In this document: positions 49,792 through 59,343 of the stretch, one piece after another | Numbering within the stretch: the stretch's first letter is position 1 | How the letters are laid out: each line of letters opens with the position of its first letter | Source of the DNA: Nocardia elegans NBRC 108235 | Lineage (GTDB): Bacteria > Actinomycetota > Actinomycetes > Mycobacteriales > Mycobacteriaceae | Length of the DNA stretch: 64,000 nt | Direction of reading: 5' to 3' | Assembly (NCBI RefSeq): GCF_001612845.1 | Contig: NZ_BDBF01000037.1 | Location: forward strand, 24,119 to 88,118 | Position numbers and translations under genes: made by a program | Notes under the pieces: generated by a model | Database searches by the model: none | Told to the model about the DNA's origin: nothing | Seen by the model: the letters and a program-made list of their open reading frames with translations, nothing else

Positions 49792-50121
49792 AACCGGTGA
49801 TCCGGCGATGCGAGTCCGAGCACCGGCGCCGGGACATGTTCGCACCACGGTGGTGAGGCCGAGAACGAGGGGCACGTTCACCCCGGCGGCGGCCACGGTC
49901 ATCGGTAGCGAATCCGTTGCCCGGAACGCGATCTTCGGCGTTCGTCGGTCGGCCCGCAGCCGCTGACTCGGTCCGGGGGAGCGCGCTGCCGGTGTCGCCG
50001 GTCACGGTCTCGGGTGATCTCCTCGGTGTCGTTGTGCTCTGTCGGCGGGGCCACGCGGATAGGAACGATCGGAGGAATGAGGTCGTCCGAATCGACCCCG
50101 CAACCCGAAGGACTCGCATCA
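49792..50121. other. Intergenic region before the VIT1-type gene
   Basis: No gene was recognised. A possible longer N-terminus of the transporter begins at the ATG at 50077 (GGAGGA directly upstream but too close), or at 50014; both are judged less likely than 50122. Confidence 0.45.
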
Positions 50122-50835
50122 ATGACTCTGTTACAGATGGTCGGCCCGCATTCCGAACGGCATCGCGGCGAGCACGCGGGCTGGTTGCGCGCCGCGGTTC
50201 TGGGCGCCAACGACGGGCTGGTCTCGACCGCGAGCCTGATGGTCGGCGTGGCGGCCAGCGGCGCTTCCGCGGGCGCGGTTCTCACTGCGGGGCTGGCTGG
50301 ATTGGCGGCCGGGTCGATGGCCATGGCTGCGGGCGAATACGTTTCCGTCAGTTCGCAAGTCGACGTCGAACGCGGCGACCGGGCCAAAGAGGAACACGAA
50401 CTGGCCATCGATCCGGAAGCCGAACTGACCGAGCTGGCGGGCATCTACCGTGACCGCGGACTGCCCGCCGAACTTGCCGCGCAGGTCGCCGCCGCACTGC
50501 ACGACAACGATCCGCTCACCGCCCACCTGCGAGATGAGCTCGGGCACAACGACATCACCGCCGCCCGCCCGGCACAAGCCGCGATGGCCTCGGCCGCAAG
50601 CTTCTTCCTCGGTGGCTTGCTCCCGCTACTCGGTTTGATCGCCCCGTCCAGCGGCACCCGGCTGGCGCTCATCGTGCTGGTGACCGTGCTGGGACTGGCC
50701 GTCGCGGGCGTTCTCGGAGCCCGGGTCGCCGGGACAGGCATTCTGCGCCCCGCGCTGCGCGTCGTCATCGGCGGCAGCCTCGCCATGGCGGTCACGGCCC
50801 TGGTCGGTCAACTCGTCCACGTCGCCGGCGTCTGA
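50122..50835 (+). CDS. VIT1/CCC1-family iron/manganese transporter
   Basis: A 237-aa membrane protein. The family signature is SERHRGEHAGWLRAAVLGAN with DGLVSTASLMVGVAASGAS and GSMAMAAGEYVSVSSQVDVE. The charged metal-binding helices between spans 2 and 3 carry RGDRAKEEHELAIDPEAELT. Two further hairpins follow. Bacterial relatives move Fe2+/Mn2+ out of the cytoplasm. The ATG at 50122 follows AAGGA at a distance of 9 bases. Confidence 0.9.
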   Translation: MTLLQMVGPHSERHRGEHAGWLRAAVLGANDGLVSTASLMVGVAASGASAGAVLTAGLAGLAAGSMAMAAGEYVSVSSQVDVERGDRAKEEHELAIDPEAELTELAGIYRDRGLPAELAAQVAAALHDNDPLTAHLRDELGHNDITAARPAQAAMASAASFFLGGLLPLLGLIAPSSGTRLALIVLVTVLGLAVAGVLGARVAGTGILRPALRVVIGGSLAMAVTALVGQLVHVAGV

Positions 50836-50949
50836 GGGGCCCCGACCGGGCGCGCCTCGATGGGGGCTTGTGAAGACCGCCGAGGGCGTGCCCCCGGGCT
50901 CTCCTCCCTCCCCGAGTGCACCTGGCCGATCAGCCGTCCGATCGGTCTG

Positions 50950-50960
50950 GATTTCGAACC
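50950..50960. promoter_or_regulatory. HxlR operator-like element, copy 1
   Basis: GATTTCGAACC, 17 bp upstream of the HxlR gene start. It is a near copy of the elements at 51362-51373 and 51426-51437. Confidence 0.5.
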
Positions 50961-50976
50961 GCTGTAGGGTGGGTCG

Positions 50977-51363
50977 GTGAGTGAAGCGACGCCCCCCAGA
51001 CCGGGTGTGCCGGTACGAGGATCGAGCTCTGGCCAGCCATTGATGGCGGCCTTCGACCTGCTGGGGCGCCGCTGGGCGATCACGGTGCTGTGGGAGTTGC
51101 GCGGAGATCCGGTCGGATTTCGAGAGCTGCGGCGCAGTCTTGCGGGCATCTCCTCCAGTGTGCTGTCGACCCGGTTGCGCGAGCTGGTGTCGGTCGGCGT
51201 TGCCGAAACCGTGGCGGACGGGAAGTATCGGCTGACCCCGATCGGGATCGAACTGCTGTATGCGCTCGCCCCGCTCAAGGCGTGGTCCAGCAGCTGGGCC
51301 ACACACCTGGGCGTGCAGAGTTTTCAGCGCAGCCCCGTCGACGATCTGGATCGTCTGCCCTGA
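50977..51363 (+). CDS. HxlR-family transcriptional regulator
   Basis: A 128-aa winged-helix protein: PLMAAFDLLGRRWAITVLWE, then FRELRRSLAGISSSVLSTRL (HTH) and AETVADGKYRLTPIGIELLY (wing). The conserved N-terminal Cys of redox-sensing HxlR members (e.g. HypR, YodB) is absent here, so a ligand rather than thiol oxidation is likely. The GTG start lies 17 bp after an operator-like element that recurs twice before the next gene. This suggests autoregulation plus control of that gene. Confidence 0.87.
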   Translation: MSEATPPRPGVPVRGSSSGQPLMAAFDLLGRRWAITVLWELRGDPVGFRELRRSLAGISSSVLSTRLRELVSVGVAETVADGKYRLTPIGIELLYALAPLKAWSSSWATHLGVQSFQRSPVDDLDRLP

Positions 51364-51437
51364 TTTTCGAACCGTCCTGAGCGGATAGACGCTGGAGTCG
51401 AGTGAAAATTTACCTCGTGCGGTTCGATTTTCAAACC
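51362..51437. promoter_or_regulatory. HxlR operator-like elements, copies 2 and 3
   Basis: GATTTTCGAACC (51362-51373, overlapping the regulator's stop) and GATTTTCAAACC (51426-51437). The second is part of an imperfect inverted repeat, GGTTCGA-TTT-TCAAACC (51421-51437). They sit 46-120 bp before the lipocalin-like gene and repeat the element at 50950-50960. Confidence 0.6.
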
Positions 51438-51482
51438 ACTTTGATCTAGGGTTCGTCCCAGGTCGGACGAGAGGTCCAGATC

Positions 51483-52631
51483 ATGGAGGTGAGGTTCGAC
51501 GTGCGATGGTTCCGTGTGCGGCGGCTGCGGGAAGTGGGAACCCGGCTCGTGCTCGCTGCAACTCGTCGTATCGTCCTAGGTTTCGCCGAGCGCGGCGCCG
51601 AATCGTCGAGGCGGGGGTTCGACAGCTCCTATCCACTGTCTCCACTGCCCGGAGATCGTTTCTACGGGTGGACGCACTATGGCGTGATGATCCCCAATCT
51701 TGCTGCGCCGCATCAGTATTTGAGTGTCATGGTGATGGCGGGAATGCCGGGGCAGCGGGCGTTCGACGTCGACGATGTCGTGACGACGACGCCACGCGAC
51801 ACCGCGACCGTGTCGATCTCCACCGCGGCGGCGGCGTACTACGGCACGGTGTCTCTGGGCGATGACTGCGCCTTCGGCTCTGCGGGGGACGATCTGCATT
51901 TCGGTGCCGAGTTGACCATCGGCGGACGCTATCCGGAGTTGTTCGTGGCCATCGACGTTCCCGGCCTGACCGCACGCCTGCGGTTCGCACTCGCCGAACG
52001 GGCAACCTGGTTCGTGCGGGGACGACCCTACGATCACCTGAGCTTGCTCGGGCGATACACCGGCTGGATCCGGACATCCGATGCCCGCGTTGATGTTTCG
52101 GGTGCGGGAAACATCGAATACGCGCGCTGTGTGGGTCCCTATGCTCTGCGCGATCGCCTGCTCCCGTGGCGTTACAAGGCGCCGGTCGACTTCTTCACCT
52201 ATCACGTCGTAGAACTGTCCGCCGACGCTCAGCTGTTGTTCTGCCGAGTAGGCATACTCGGCGACCGCGTCGGCGATCTGGTCCAGTTCCGAACCCAATC
52301 CGGCGACGGTGACTGGCGCGTCAACGAAGTCGCTACCGATCGCACCTTCTACGAAGTCCTCGAGTATCAGGACCTACCGACGGTCGACAGCGTCGGCAGG
52401 CATGAAATGCTCATGCCTCGCCGCTTCCGACTGGGTGTACGCGATCGGGTCACAGTCATCGGAACATACGACACCCCTGGACGTTTCGGCGTCGGCCTCG
52501 GATACATCGCCGGATACCGCGCTCAGGTCGACATCGCCGGACGCCACATCGACACCCGCGGCTACGCCGAATATGTCGACGTTACCGACGAAGGGACGCG
52601 CCGCCTCAGCGGGGGCGAGTTCGCAGGCTGA
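51483..52631 (+). CDS. Uncharacterised protein, possibly lipocalin/AttH-CrtC-like fold
   Basis: A 382-aa soluble protein with many beta-strand motifs. Examples are FYGWTHYGVMIPNLAAPHQY, LSVMVMAGMPGQRAFDVDDV and the C-terminal FGVGLGYIAGYRAQVDIAGR with HIDTRGYAEYVDV. The overall order resembles two-domain AttH/CrtC (hydroxyneurosporene-synthase-like) proteins, which hydrate or bind lipids. I know relatives only as uncharacterised actinobacterial families. The ATG at 51483 follows GAGAGGTCCAGATC. It is likely controlled by the HxlR protein. Confidence 0.6.
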   Translation: MEVRFDVRWFRVRRLREVGTRLVLAATRRIVLGFAERGAESSRRGFDSSYPLSPLPGDRFYGWTHYGVMIPNLAAPHQYLSVMVMAGMPGQRAFDVDDVVTTTPRDTATVSISTAAAAYYGTVSLGDDCAFGSAGDDLHFGAELTIGGRYPELFVAIDVPGLTARLRFALAERATWFVRGRPYDHLSLLGRYTGWIRTSDARVDVSGAGNIEYARCVGPYALRDRLLPWRYKAPVDFFTYHVVELSADAQLLFCRVGILGDRVGDLVQFRTQSGDGDWRVNEVATDRTFYEVLEYQDLPTVDSVGRHEMLMPRRFRLGVRDRVTVIGTYDTPGRFGVGLGYIAGYRAQVDIAGRHIDTRGYAEYVDVTDEGTRRLSGGEFAG

Positions 52632-52921
52632 TTGAGCCGGTAGCGGCGCTGTCGGCACCTCGTCCCGCTGGATCCCTGTAACGACCGGCGAGTGGGAGGG
52701 CGCGGCCTTCGCCTTCGAGGTCAGGCCGGAACCTGGTCGGCGGCGAGGAAATCGTCCACGAATCCCAGCGCCCGGTCTTCCAAGCCCGCGTAATGAGCTT
52801 CGCGAACCGCGCCGGGGGGGTTGGTGCTGCCGGGCGTGTCGAGCGTTTCTATTGGCGGTCGCACATGTCGGGCCGGTCGTCGAGCCGATCCCGCCCGCCC
52901 GGGATTGGCATACTTGCGGTC

Positions 52922-55900
52922 GTGCAGATCGGGATTCTGGGTCCGGTGGAGGTGCGCCGGACCGACGGGGGTCCGGTGGCGGTGGGTGGTCCGCAACTAC
53001 GGATGTTGCTGGCGCTGCTGGCGTCCGAGGCCGGGTCTCCGGTGTCACGGGAGCGGGTGATCGACGATCTGTACGGACAGGAACCGCCGGCCGACGCCAA
53101 ACATGCTGTGCAGTCGCAGATTTCGCGATTGCGGCGTGCGCTGCGGGCTGCCGGTGCCGCGGAGTGCGTGGAGTCCACGGCGGCCGGCTATCGGCTCGCT
53201 ATTGACCCGGCGACGGTGGATGCGCATCGGTTCACCCGGCTGGTCAGCGAGGCCCGTGGCGCCCTGCGCGACCGAGATCCGGCGGCCGCCGCCGCGTTGC
53301 TCGACGAAGCCGAGCGGATGTGGCGTGGCGTTGCCCTGGCCGATGTATCCGACGCCCCGTTCGCGGCCACGGTGGCCACCCGTCTGACCGAAATACGGTG
53401 GACCGCCCGAGAGGATCGGGCCGAGGCCGCGCTGGCGCTCGGCGACCATCGTGCCGCGGTAGCCGTACTGACGGAACTGGTTGCCGCACAACCACTCCGG
53501 GAGCGATCACGAGCGCTGTTGATGCGCGGGCTCTCCGGCATCGGCCGCCGCGGCGAAGCGCTCGAACTGTTCGAGCAGGGGCGGCGACTCCTCGCCGAGG
53601 AACTCGGTGTCGATCCGTCACAGGAACTCGCACAGGCGCACGTGGAAATCTTGCGGGCCGACGCCGGTACGGCCCGAGCCCGCCGCTGGCCGGCGCCACT
53701 GACCAACTTCGTCGGACGTGACGATGAGCTGACACAGATTTCGGGGCTGCTCGCCCGATCTCGGCTGGTGACGTTGACCGGTCCCGGCGGCACCGGCAAA
53801 ACACGGCTGGCGTTGGAGGCCGGGGCCCGGGCACTCGGTGAGGCGTTCTTCGTCGACTTGTCGCCGCTCTCGGCCGGTGGCCAGATCGCCCGGGAGATCT
53901 CGGCGGCACTGGGTCGCCGCGCGGGCACCGAACACGACGACGCGGACAGTGAGCTGGCGGCTCTGCTCGCCGAACGGACGTTGTTGATCGTGCTCGACAA
54001 CTGTGAGCACCTGGTGCACGACGCCGCTCGGACGGTGCATCGGTTGTTGCGTGACTGCCCGGGCGTCCGGGTCCTGGCCACCAGCCGCGAATCGCTGCGG
54101 ATCACCGGTGAAACGGTTTTCGTGGTCGGGCAGCTGCCGGTCGCGGATGCCGAGGCGCCCCTGGCCGAACAGCTCGGCGGAGCCGCGGTACGTCTGTTCG
54201 CCGACAGGGCCGCCGCCGCGCGACCGGGATTCACCGTCGACGCGGGCACGATCGCACTCGTTCGGCGCATCTGTGCGCGACTGGACGGGCTGCCACTCGC
54301 ACTGGAACTGGCTGCCGCGCGGCTGCGCACGCTGGATCCAGCCGAGATCGATGCCCGGCTCGCCGACCGATTCCGATTGCTGACGCGAGGAGACCGCACC
54401 GCCGAACCCCGGCATCGAACGCTGCAAGCAGTGGTGCAGTGGAGCTGGGAGTTGCTGGATCCCGGCGAGCGTCTGCTGGCTCGTCGCTTCGCGGTGTTCG
54501 CCGGCGCGGTCACCCCGGCCACCACCGCCTCCGTCTGTGAACTCGACGACGCCGACGAACTGCTCTCGAGTCTGGCCGAGAAATCACTGGTGGAAGTCCA
54601 CCGGGGCCGTTACCGGATGTTGGAGACCATCCGTGCCTACTGCCTGGCTCGGCTGGCCGAGTCGGGCGAACAGGAGCGGCTGCGCAGCACCTGTGCCCGC
54701 TACTACACCGACCTGGCCGAGCGGGCGGATCCGTTGCTGCGCGGCCCGGATCAGTTGCGATGGCTCTCGCGGCTGTCCGAGGAACACGACAATCTGCAAG
54801 CCGCGTCGCGCTGGGCCGTGAGCGCCGATCCCGCACTGGCGCAACGGCTCATCGCCGCCCAGGCATGGTACTGGTGGCTCAGCGGTCGCCCCGGCGACGC
54901 TGCCGAGCTGGCGGGTACGCTGCTACCCGTTCTGGATCCGGCCGCGAGTGCCGAGGAATACGCGCTGTGTGTGGCGGTGGCCGCGCGCGGGAAGCCGGGT
55001 CCCTCGGCGGCGGTCGGCGTTGCCGTCGCTGCGGTGTCACAGATCGAAAAGCCTTTGCGACGACCACATCTGGTGTTTTTGCTGGCGACCGTGGGCGGGC
55101 TGCTGCGCCCGGAGACCGAGCGTCTGGATCGGTTGTTCGGTCCCGACCCGTGGGCACGGGCCTTTCGCCGGCTGGGGGAGGGGTTGCGCCTGCTCATGTC
55201 CGGCCGACCTCGGCTCGCCGAGCCCGAATTCTGTTGTGCGCTGGCGGACTTCCGCGCCACCGGCGATCGCTGGGCGATAGCGACGACGCTGGACAAACTC
55301 GCTGTCGTCGCCGAATGGCGCGGTGAACGCAGCGCAGCCCTCGAATCGATCGACGAGGCAGTGCTCTTGCTCTCCGAACTGGGTGTCGGTGACGAGGCCG
55401 CCGACCTGCTCAACCGTCGCGGTGACGTGCTGGCGCGCAACCCGGCGCGCACTGCCGAGGTTGCCGAAGCCGAGGTCGCCTACCGGCGCGCGGCCGAGAT
55501 GGCCCGGGTCGCGGGCGCGACGGATATCCGTGCCAACGCGCTACGTGGGCTCGGCGACCGGTCCCGGGCCGCCGGACAGCCGGCCGAGGCGCGAACGTAC
55601 TACGCCGCCGCCCTCGAGTCGCCCGACAACGGTTCGGTCGGCATGGCCGAGGCACGGGCCCGCAGCCTCATCGGAATGGGTTGGGTTGCGCTGACGGAAG
55701 GCGACATCGATGCCGGGCTTGCGGCGGCCCGCGAGGCGTTCGCGTTGTCGCGGCGCGTATCCCGGCCGGTGGCCGCCGAGGCCGTCGAAGCCGTGGCGGC
55801 ATTCGCGGAGGCCCTGGGATATCCGGAACCGGGGGCGGTGTTGCTCGGCGCGGCCGAGGCGTTGCGCGGAATGCCGGTGGCCGGACGCGGTGAGGTTGCC

Positions 55901-56017
55901 GACATCGCCGCTCGGTGCCGCGCGGAGCTGGGTGAACACGGTTTCGGGGCCGCGTACGCCCGCGGAGCCGAAGCCACGTTCGAGGAGGTGGCTACGCTGC
56001 TCGGTGAGTGGCGGTGA
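52922..56017 (+). CDS. SARP/AfsR-type regulator with NB-ARC ATPase and repeats
   Basis: 1031 aa. The N-terminal OmpR-like winged helix is VQIGILGPVEVRRTDGGPVA, then LLALLASEAGSPVSRERVID and QSQISRLRRALRAAG. The BTAD domain (about 95-245) includes RSRALLMRGLSGIGRRGEAL. The NB-ARC ATPase has Walker A LTGPGGTGKTRLAL near 283, Walker B TLLIVLDNCEHLVHD and the GLPLALELAAARLR motif. A TPR-like helical region fills 650-1031. Such proteins activate secondary-metabolite or stress genes. The start is a GTG at 52922. The FAD enzyme gene follows after about 45 bp. Confidence 0.88.
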   Translation: MQIGILGPVEVRRTDGGPVAVGGPQLRMLLALLASEAGSPVSRERVIDDLYGQEPPADAKHAVQSQISRLRRALRAAGAAECVESTAAGYRLAIDPATVDAHRFTRLVSEARGALRDRDPAAAAALLDEAERMWRGVALADVSDAPFAATVATRLTEIRWTAREDRAEAALALGDHRAAVAVLTELVAAQPLRERSRALLMRGLSGIGRRGEALELFEQGRRLLAEELGVDPSQELAQAHVEILRADAGTARARRWPAPLTNFVGRDDELTQISGLLARSRLVTLTGPGGTGKTRLALEAGARALGEAFFVDLSPLSAGGQIAREISAALGRRAGTEHDDADSELAALLAERTLLIVLDNCEHLVHDAARTVHRLLRDCPGVRVLATSRESLRITGETVFVVGQLPVADAEAPLAEQLGGAAVRLFADRAAAARPGFTVDAGTIALVRRICARLDGLPLALELAAARLRTLDPAEIDARLADRFRLLTRGDRTAEPRHRTLQAVVQWSWELLDPGERLLARRFAVFAGAVTPATTASVCELDDADELLSSLAEKSLVEVHRGRYRMLETIRAYCLARLAESGEQERLRSTCARYYTDLAERADPLLRGPDQLRWLSRLSEEHDNLQAASRWAVSADPALAQRLIAAQAWYWWLSGRPGDAAELAGTLLPVLDPAASAEEYALCVAVAARGKPGPSAAVGVAVAAVSQIEKPLRRPHLVFLLATVGGLLRPETERLDRLFGPDPWARAFRRLGEGLRLLMSGRPRLAEPEFCCALADFRATGDRWAIATTLDKLAVVAEWRGERSAALESIDEAVLLLSELGVGDEAADLLNRRGDVLARNPARTAEVAEAEVAYRRAAEMARVAGATDIRANALRGLGDRSRAAGQPAEARTYYAAALESPDNGSVGMAEARARSLIGMGWVALTEGDIDAGLAAAREAFALSRRVSRPVAAEAVEAVAAFAEALGYPEPGAVLLGAAEALRGMPVAGRGEVADIAARCRAELGEHGFGAAYARGAEATFEEVATLLGEWR

Positions 56018-56062
56018 GCCGATGGTGAGGGCGCGGTGAGTGCGGCACCCGACGCTGCTTCC

Positions 56063-57274
56063 ATGACAACGCAGCAATTCACCAACAAGACGGTGCTCAT
56101 CTCCGGCGCCGGCGTCGCCGGGCCGGCCCTGGCCTACTGGCTGACCCGGTACGGGTTCGCCGTCACCGTCGTCGAGCACGCGCCTTCCCTGCGGGAGGGG
56201 GGCTACAAAGTCGACATCCGCGGTGTGGCGATGGACGTCGTCGACCGGATGGGGTTGTCGCAGGAGGTTCGCGAGGCCTCCACCGCGATCCGGGGCGGGG
56301 CGTGGGTCGACGGCAGCGGCAAAGCTCTGGCCACTCTGGGGCCCGAGCTGATCGGGTTGCGCTCTCCTGGCGACGACGAGGTCCTGCGCGGAGACCTGTC
56401 CAAGATTCTCTTCGACGCCACCAAGCAGGAGGTCGAATACCTGTACGGCGACTCGATCGTCGAGTTGGCGGAGCACGCCGAGGGAATGTGCGTTCGCTTC
56501 CGCAATGCCGCGCCACGGGTGTTCGATCTGGTGATCGGAGCCGACGGCATGCATTCGGCGGTGCGCCGGTTGGTATTCGGTACCGAGGAGCGGTTCGCCC
56601 GGCACACCGGTATGGCCGCCTGTGTCGTCTCGGTGCCGAATTTTCTGGAACTCGACCACTGGGAGCTGATACACCCCGCCCCCGGAAAGGTCGTGCAGGT
56701 GTACGCGACGCAGGCAGGTGCGGCCAAGGCGCAGTTCATCTTCCAGGTTCCCGAGCACTTGCCCGACCGTCGCGACCGCGCCGCTCAGCAACAGTTGGTG
56801 GCCGCTGCATTCGCCGACGCCGGCTGGCAGACACCCGCCCTGCTCGACGCCATGCCGGACTCGCCCGACTTTTACTTCGACACCGTCAGCCAGATCCACC
56901 TGGAGCGCTGGTCGCGGGGGCGCGTCGCGGTGGTCGGTGACGCCGCATGGTGCCCGTCACCGCTGTCCGGGCAGGGCACGAGCATGGCTCTGGTCGGCGC
57001 ATATGTGCTTGCCGGAGAATTGAAAGCGGCCGCCGGCGACCACCACGTCGCGTTCGATCGCTACCATGCCGTGCTGCACGACTACATCACCGAGAATCTG
57101 ACCTTGGGCTGGAGCAACGCCACCCAGATGGTCGCCGCGGATCGGCGCGCGATCCGGCTGCAGACCACCATGCTGCGGATGCTACGGCACATGCCGTGGA
57201 AGGGGTTGGCGTTGCGACCGATCATCAAGCCGCTCGAGCACGCCGCCAATGCCATTCGGCTCACCGACTACTGA
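56063..57274 (+). CDS. FAD-dependent aromatic-type monooxygenase
   Basis: A 403-aa flavoprotein. The FAD Rossmann motif is VLISGAGVAGPALAYWLTRY at about residues 11-30 (GxGxxG), with DLVIGADGMHSAVRRLVFG (GD/DG motif) in the middle and RVAVVGDAAWCPSPLSGQGT near 298. That order is the class A monooxygenase pattern, close to TetX/PgaE-like enzymes. The VOC protein 58 bp downstream is likely co-transcribed. The ATG at 56063 is preferred over a GTG at 56036. Substrate unknown. Confidence 0.9.
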   Translation: MTTQQFTNKTVLISGAGVAGPALAYWLTRYGFAVTVVEHAPSLREGGYKVDIRGVAMDVVDRMGLSQEVREASTAIRGGAWVDGSGKALATLGPELIGLRSPGDDEVLRGDLSKILFDATKQEVEYLYGDSIVELAEHAEGMCVRFRNAAPRVFDLVIGADGMHSAVRRLVFGTEERFARHTGMAACVVSVPNFLELDHWELIHPAPGKVVQVYATQAGAAKAQFIFQVPEHLPDRRDRAAQQQLVAAAFADAGWQTPALLDAMPDSPDFYFDTVSQIHLERWSRGRVAVVGDAAWCPSPLSGQGTSMALVGAYVLAGELKAAAGDHHVAFDRYHAVLHDYITENLTLGWSNATQMVAADRRAIRLQTTMLRMLRHMPWKGLALRPIIKPLEHAANAIRLTDY

Positions 57275-57332
57275 ACCGTTCCTTCCCGAAGACTTTCACC
57301 CGCCCAATTCGTCATCCATCGAGGAGTACCGC

Positions 57333-57842
57333 ATGAGTATCGTCACCGGCCCGATCTTTCAGCTGGCGTGGGTGGTCCACGACCTCGACACCGCCGAGCG
57401 GGAATTCCGGGAGCATTACGGCGTCGACACCTGGATGCGTATGCCCAGCATGCACTTCGGCCCCGATCAGGCGCGCTACCGAGGTGCGCCGGCCGACTAC
57501 ACGGTCGACACCTCCCTCGGTTACGCCGGCGGCCGGCAACTCGAACTGATCGCCCCGGTGTCGGGGGAGAACCTGTACACCGAACAACTGGCGCGCTCCG
57601 GTCCCGGACTCAATCACATCGCCTATGTTCCAGAGGATTTCGACGCATCCCTCGACCGGGCGCACGCCCTGGGGATCGAGGTGGTCCAGCACTGCACCGT
57701 CACCGAGCTCGGGATGGAATTCGCCTACCTGGCCGGTGGCCCTCTCGGCGCGCATATCGAACTGTTGCGCCTACCCGTGGGCGCCAGGGCTCTGTTCGAC
57801 AGCATGATTCCCGCCGGACACCGCAACCCGTGGAATCGCTGA
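57333..57842 (+). CDS. VOC (glyoxalase/extradiol-like) family protein
   Basis: A 169-aa protein with paired beta-alpha-beta modules: IFQLAWVVHDLDTAEREFRE opens module 1 and PGLNHIAYVPEDFDASLDRA opens module 2. It ends with GPLGAHIELLRLP, the Glu position of the metal site. His pairs at LNHIAY support a metal-binding VOC fold. It may act on the product of the neighbouring monooxygenase (inference from position). ATG with GAGGAG 8 bases upstream. Confidence 0.85.
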   Translation: MSIVTGPIFQLAWVVHDLDTAEREFREHYGVDTWMRMPSMHFGPDQARYRGAPADYTVDTSLGYAGGRQLELIAPVSGENLYTEQLARSGPGLNHIAYVPEDFDASLDRAHALGIEVVQHCTVTELGMEFAYLAGGPLGAHIELLRLPVGARALFDSMIPAGHRNPWNR

Positions 57843-57894
57843 TCGGATGCTCCGGCGAACCCGGGTCCCACCGGCCCGGCCGCGCTCGTGAGAA

Positions 57895-57932
57895 GCACCC
57901 GCCGCACGTCTTGTGGACGTCGCGACGGGTGC
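57895..57932. terminator. Hairpin between VOC and lipase genes
   Basis: GCACCCG and CGGGTGC close a stem with an inner ACGTC/GACGT pair around TTGTG. It lies in the gap between convergent genes. With no T-tract it would act as a bidirectional, GC-type terminator. Confidence 0.6.
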
Positions 57933-58023
57933 GTTCGCGCGTGAACCGATCCGGAACGACGGCTTCGAGTCGGTGCTCTGTCCAGCTACCGTCACCGGTC
58001 GTACTTCTTCCTGAGCAGTGGAT

Positions 58024-59343
58024 TCAACCGTCCTGGCTGGTGTAGGTGAACTCGTTGGCGGGGGTCTTCTTCGTGTCGGAGATGGTCAACAGGTTCGTGA
58101 CGGCGACGGCGACGGTCTTCTCGATCCCGAGATGGCGTGGCGCGGTCACGGTGATCGACTTGTCGCCGACGACCTTGGCGTCGGTCCCGCGCTCGGACCC
58201 GAAGTAGACCACACAGGCCGATGCGAACGCGGCGGTCGACTCGACCGTGATCGTCACCGGTGTGCCCGCCCGACCGCTGCTGGGGGACAGCGACTTGATC
58301 TGTGGCACATCGATGTTCACGGTCGGCGCGCCGAGTAGCGCGAGATAGGTGTTGTTGGCGTGCTGATAGGCGAGCTGGCCCATCCAATCCTGCTCGGTTT
58401 TGCCGAGTGCGTCGGGGGAGTGGACCGCGTAGTCGGTGTTCAGCGGGGGCTGCTGGGTCGGCTGCACGTATGGCGACACGCCGCTGTCTGCCAGCTTCTT
58501 CGCCATGCCTTGGATCTGGGACTGGACGGTCTGGCCCTTCTTGTCGGTGCATTCGCTCGCGTACGGGCCGGGGTCGGGGAAGAAGGACTGGATGCTGGTC
58601 GGGCCCGCACCCAGGTTCCACCACACGTTCGCGACCACGTCGTACTTGTTCCATATCGCCTGGCCATTCGGGAATCGGGTGTCGAACCACGTGGCGAAGG
58701 CCTCGTTTCCGGCGGTCGGGGCGGCGAAGGTGTAGGTGTCGAACGTGATGTGGGGGTTGATCTTCGCGAACTGGGATTGCAGAGCCGGCGCCACTGTCGT
58801 GACGAGACAGCCGCCGAGACTGTGGCCGGTGAGGTGAACGGTGGCCGGTTCGGTCGTACCGCAGAGGGTCTGCAGCGCGGACACCAACGTCCCGGATCCG
58901 CCCGGCAGGCCGAGAACACACTTCGCCGCCATGATGGCATCGAAGGCGGCCGCGGCACCCTTCGCGATTACTGGTGTAGAACCGGGAGGCGGCGTGCCGC
59001 CCTGCGAAAACGGCACCTGCTCGAAGACCTCGAAATCCTCGGCCAGATCTATCAGCGAGCTGAACACCGTCCCACGGAAGCAGACCGCCAGCTCCGAGGT
59101 GTCCTTCACGTTCTGGACCACGAATGCCATGTTCGCGCGAAACGAACTCACTCCCAGCCACACGACTTTCCACGAGTCGAGGCCCGGGGTCTCGGCCATC
59201 GACGACCTGATCCCGTCGAGCATTCGCTGCTGTTGCTGTACCGACGTCTCACCGTCCGGAAGTGGAACGGCGGCGATCGGCGAAAAGGCGCACAGAGTCA
59301 TCATCGAATTGACGTTCTGATTCACCGTCGCAGCACTACTCAT
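58024..59343 (-). CDS. Lipase (class 3-like) with C-terminal IPT/TIG domain
   Basis: 439 aa. The serine elbow TVHLTGHSLGGCLVTTVAPA gives GHSLGG with the nucleophile at about 176, and AVCFRGTV (about 90) is the oxyanion region. The loop before the catalytic Asp reads YTFAAPTAGNEAF. Residues about 355-439 (IKSLSPSSGRAGTPVTITVE...) form an IPT/TIG immunoglobulin-like domain often used for surface binding. No N-terminal signal peptide is evident, which is odd for such a domain; export by another route is possible. Substrate is a lipid ester, exact type unknown. Confidence 0.87.
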   Translation of the reverse strand: MSSAATVNQNVNSMMTLCAFSPIAAVPLPDGETSVQQQQRMLDGIRSSMAETPGLDSWKVVWLGVSSFRANMAFVVQNVKDTSELAVCFRGTVFSSLIDLAEDFEVFEQVPFSQGGTPPPGSTPVIAKGAAAAFDAIMAAKCVLGLPGGSGTLVSALQTLCGTTEPATVHLTGHSLGGCLVTTVAPALQSQFAKINPHITFDTYTFAAPTAGNEAFATWFDTRFPNGQAIWNKYDVVANVWWNLGAGPTSIQSFFPDPGPYASECTDKKGQTVQSQIQGMAKKLADSGVSPYVQPTQQPPLNTDYAVHSPDALGKTEQDWMGQLAYQHANNTYLALLGAPTVNIDVPQIKSLSPSSGRAGTPVTITVESTAAFASACVVYFGSERGTDAKVVGDKSITVTAPRHLGIEKTVAVAVTNLLTISDTKKTPANEFTYTSQDG

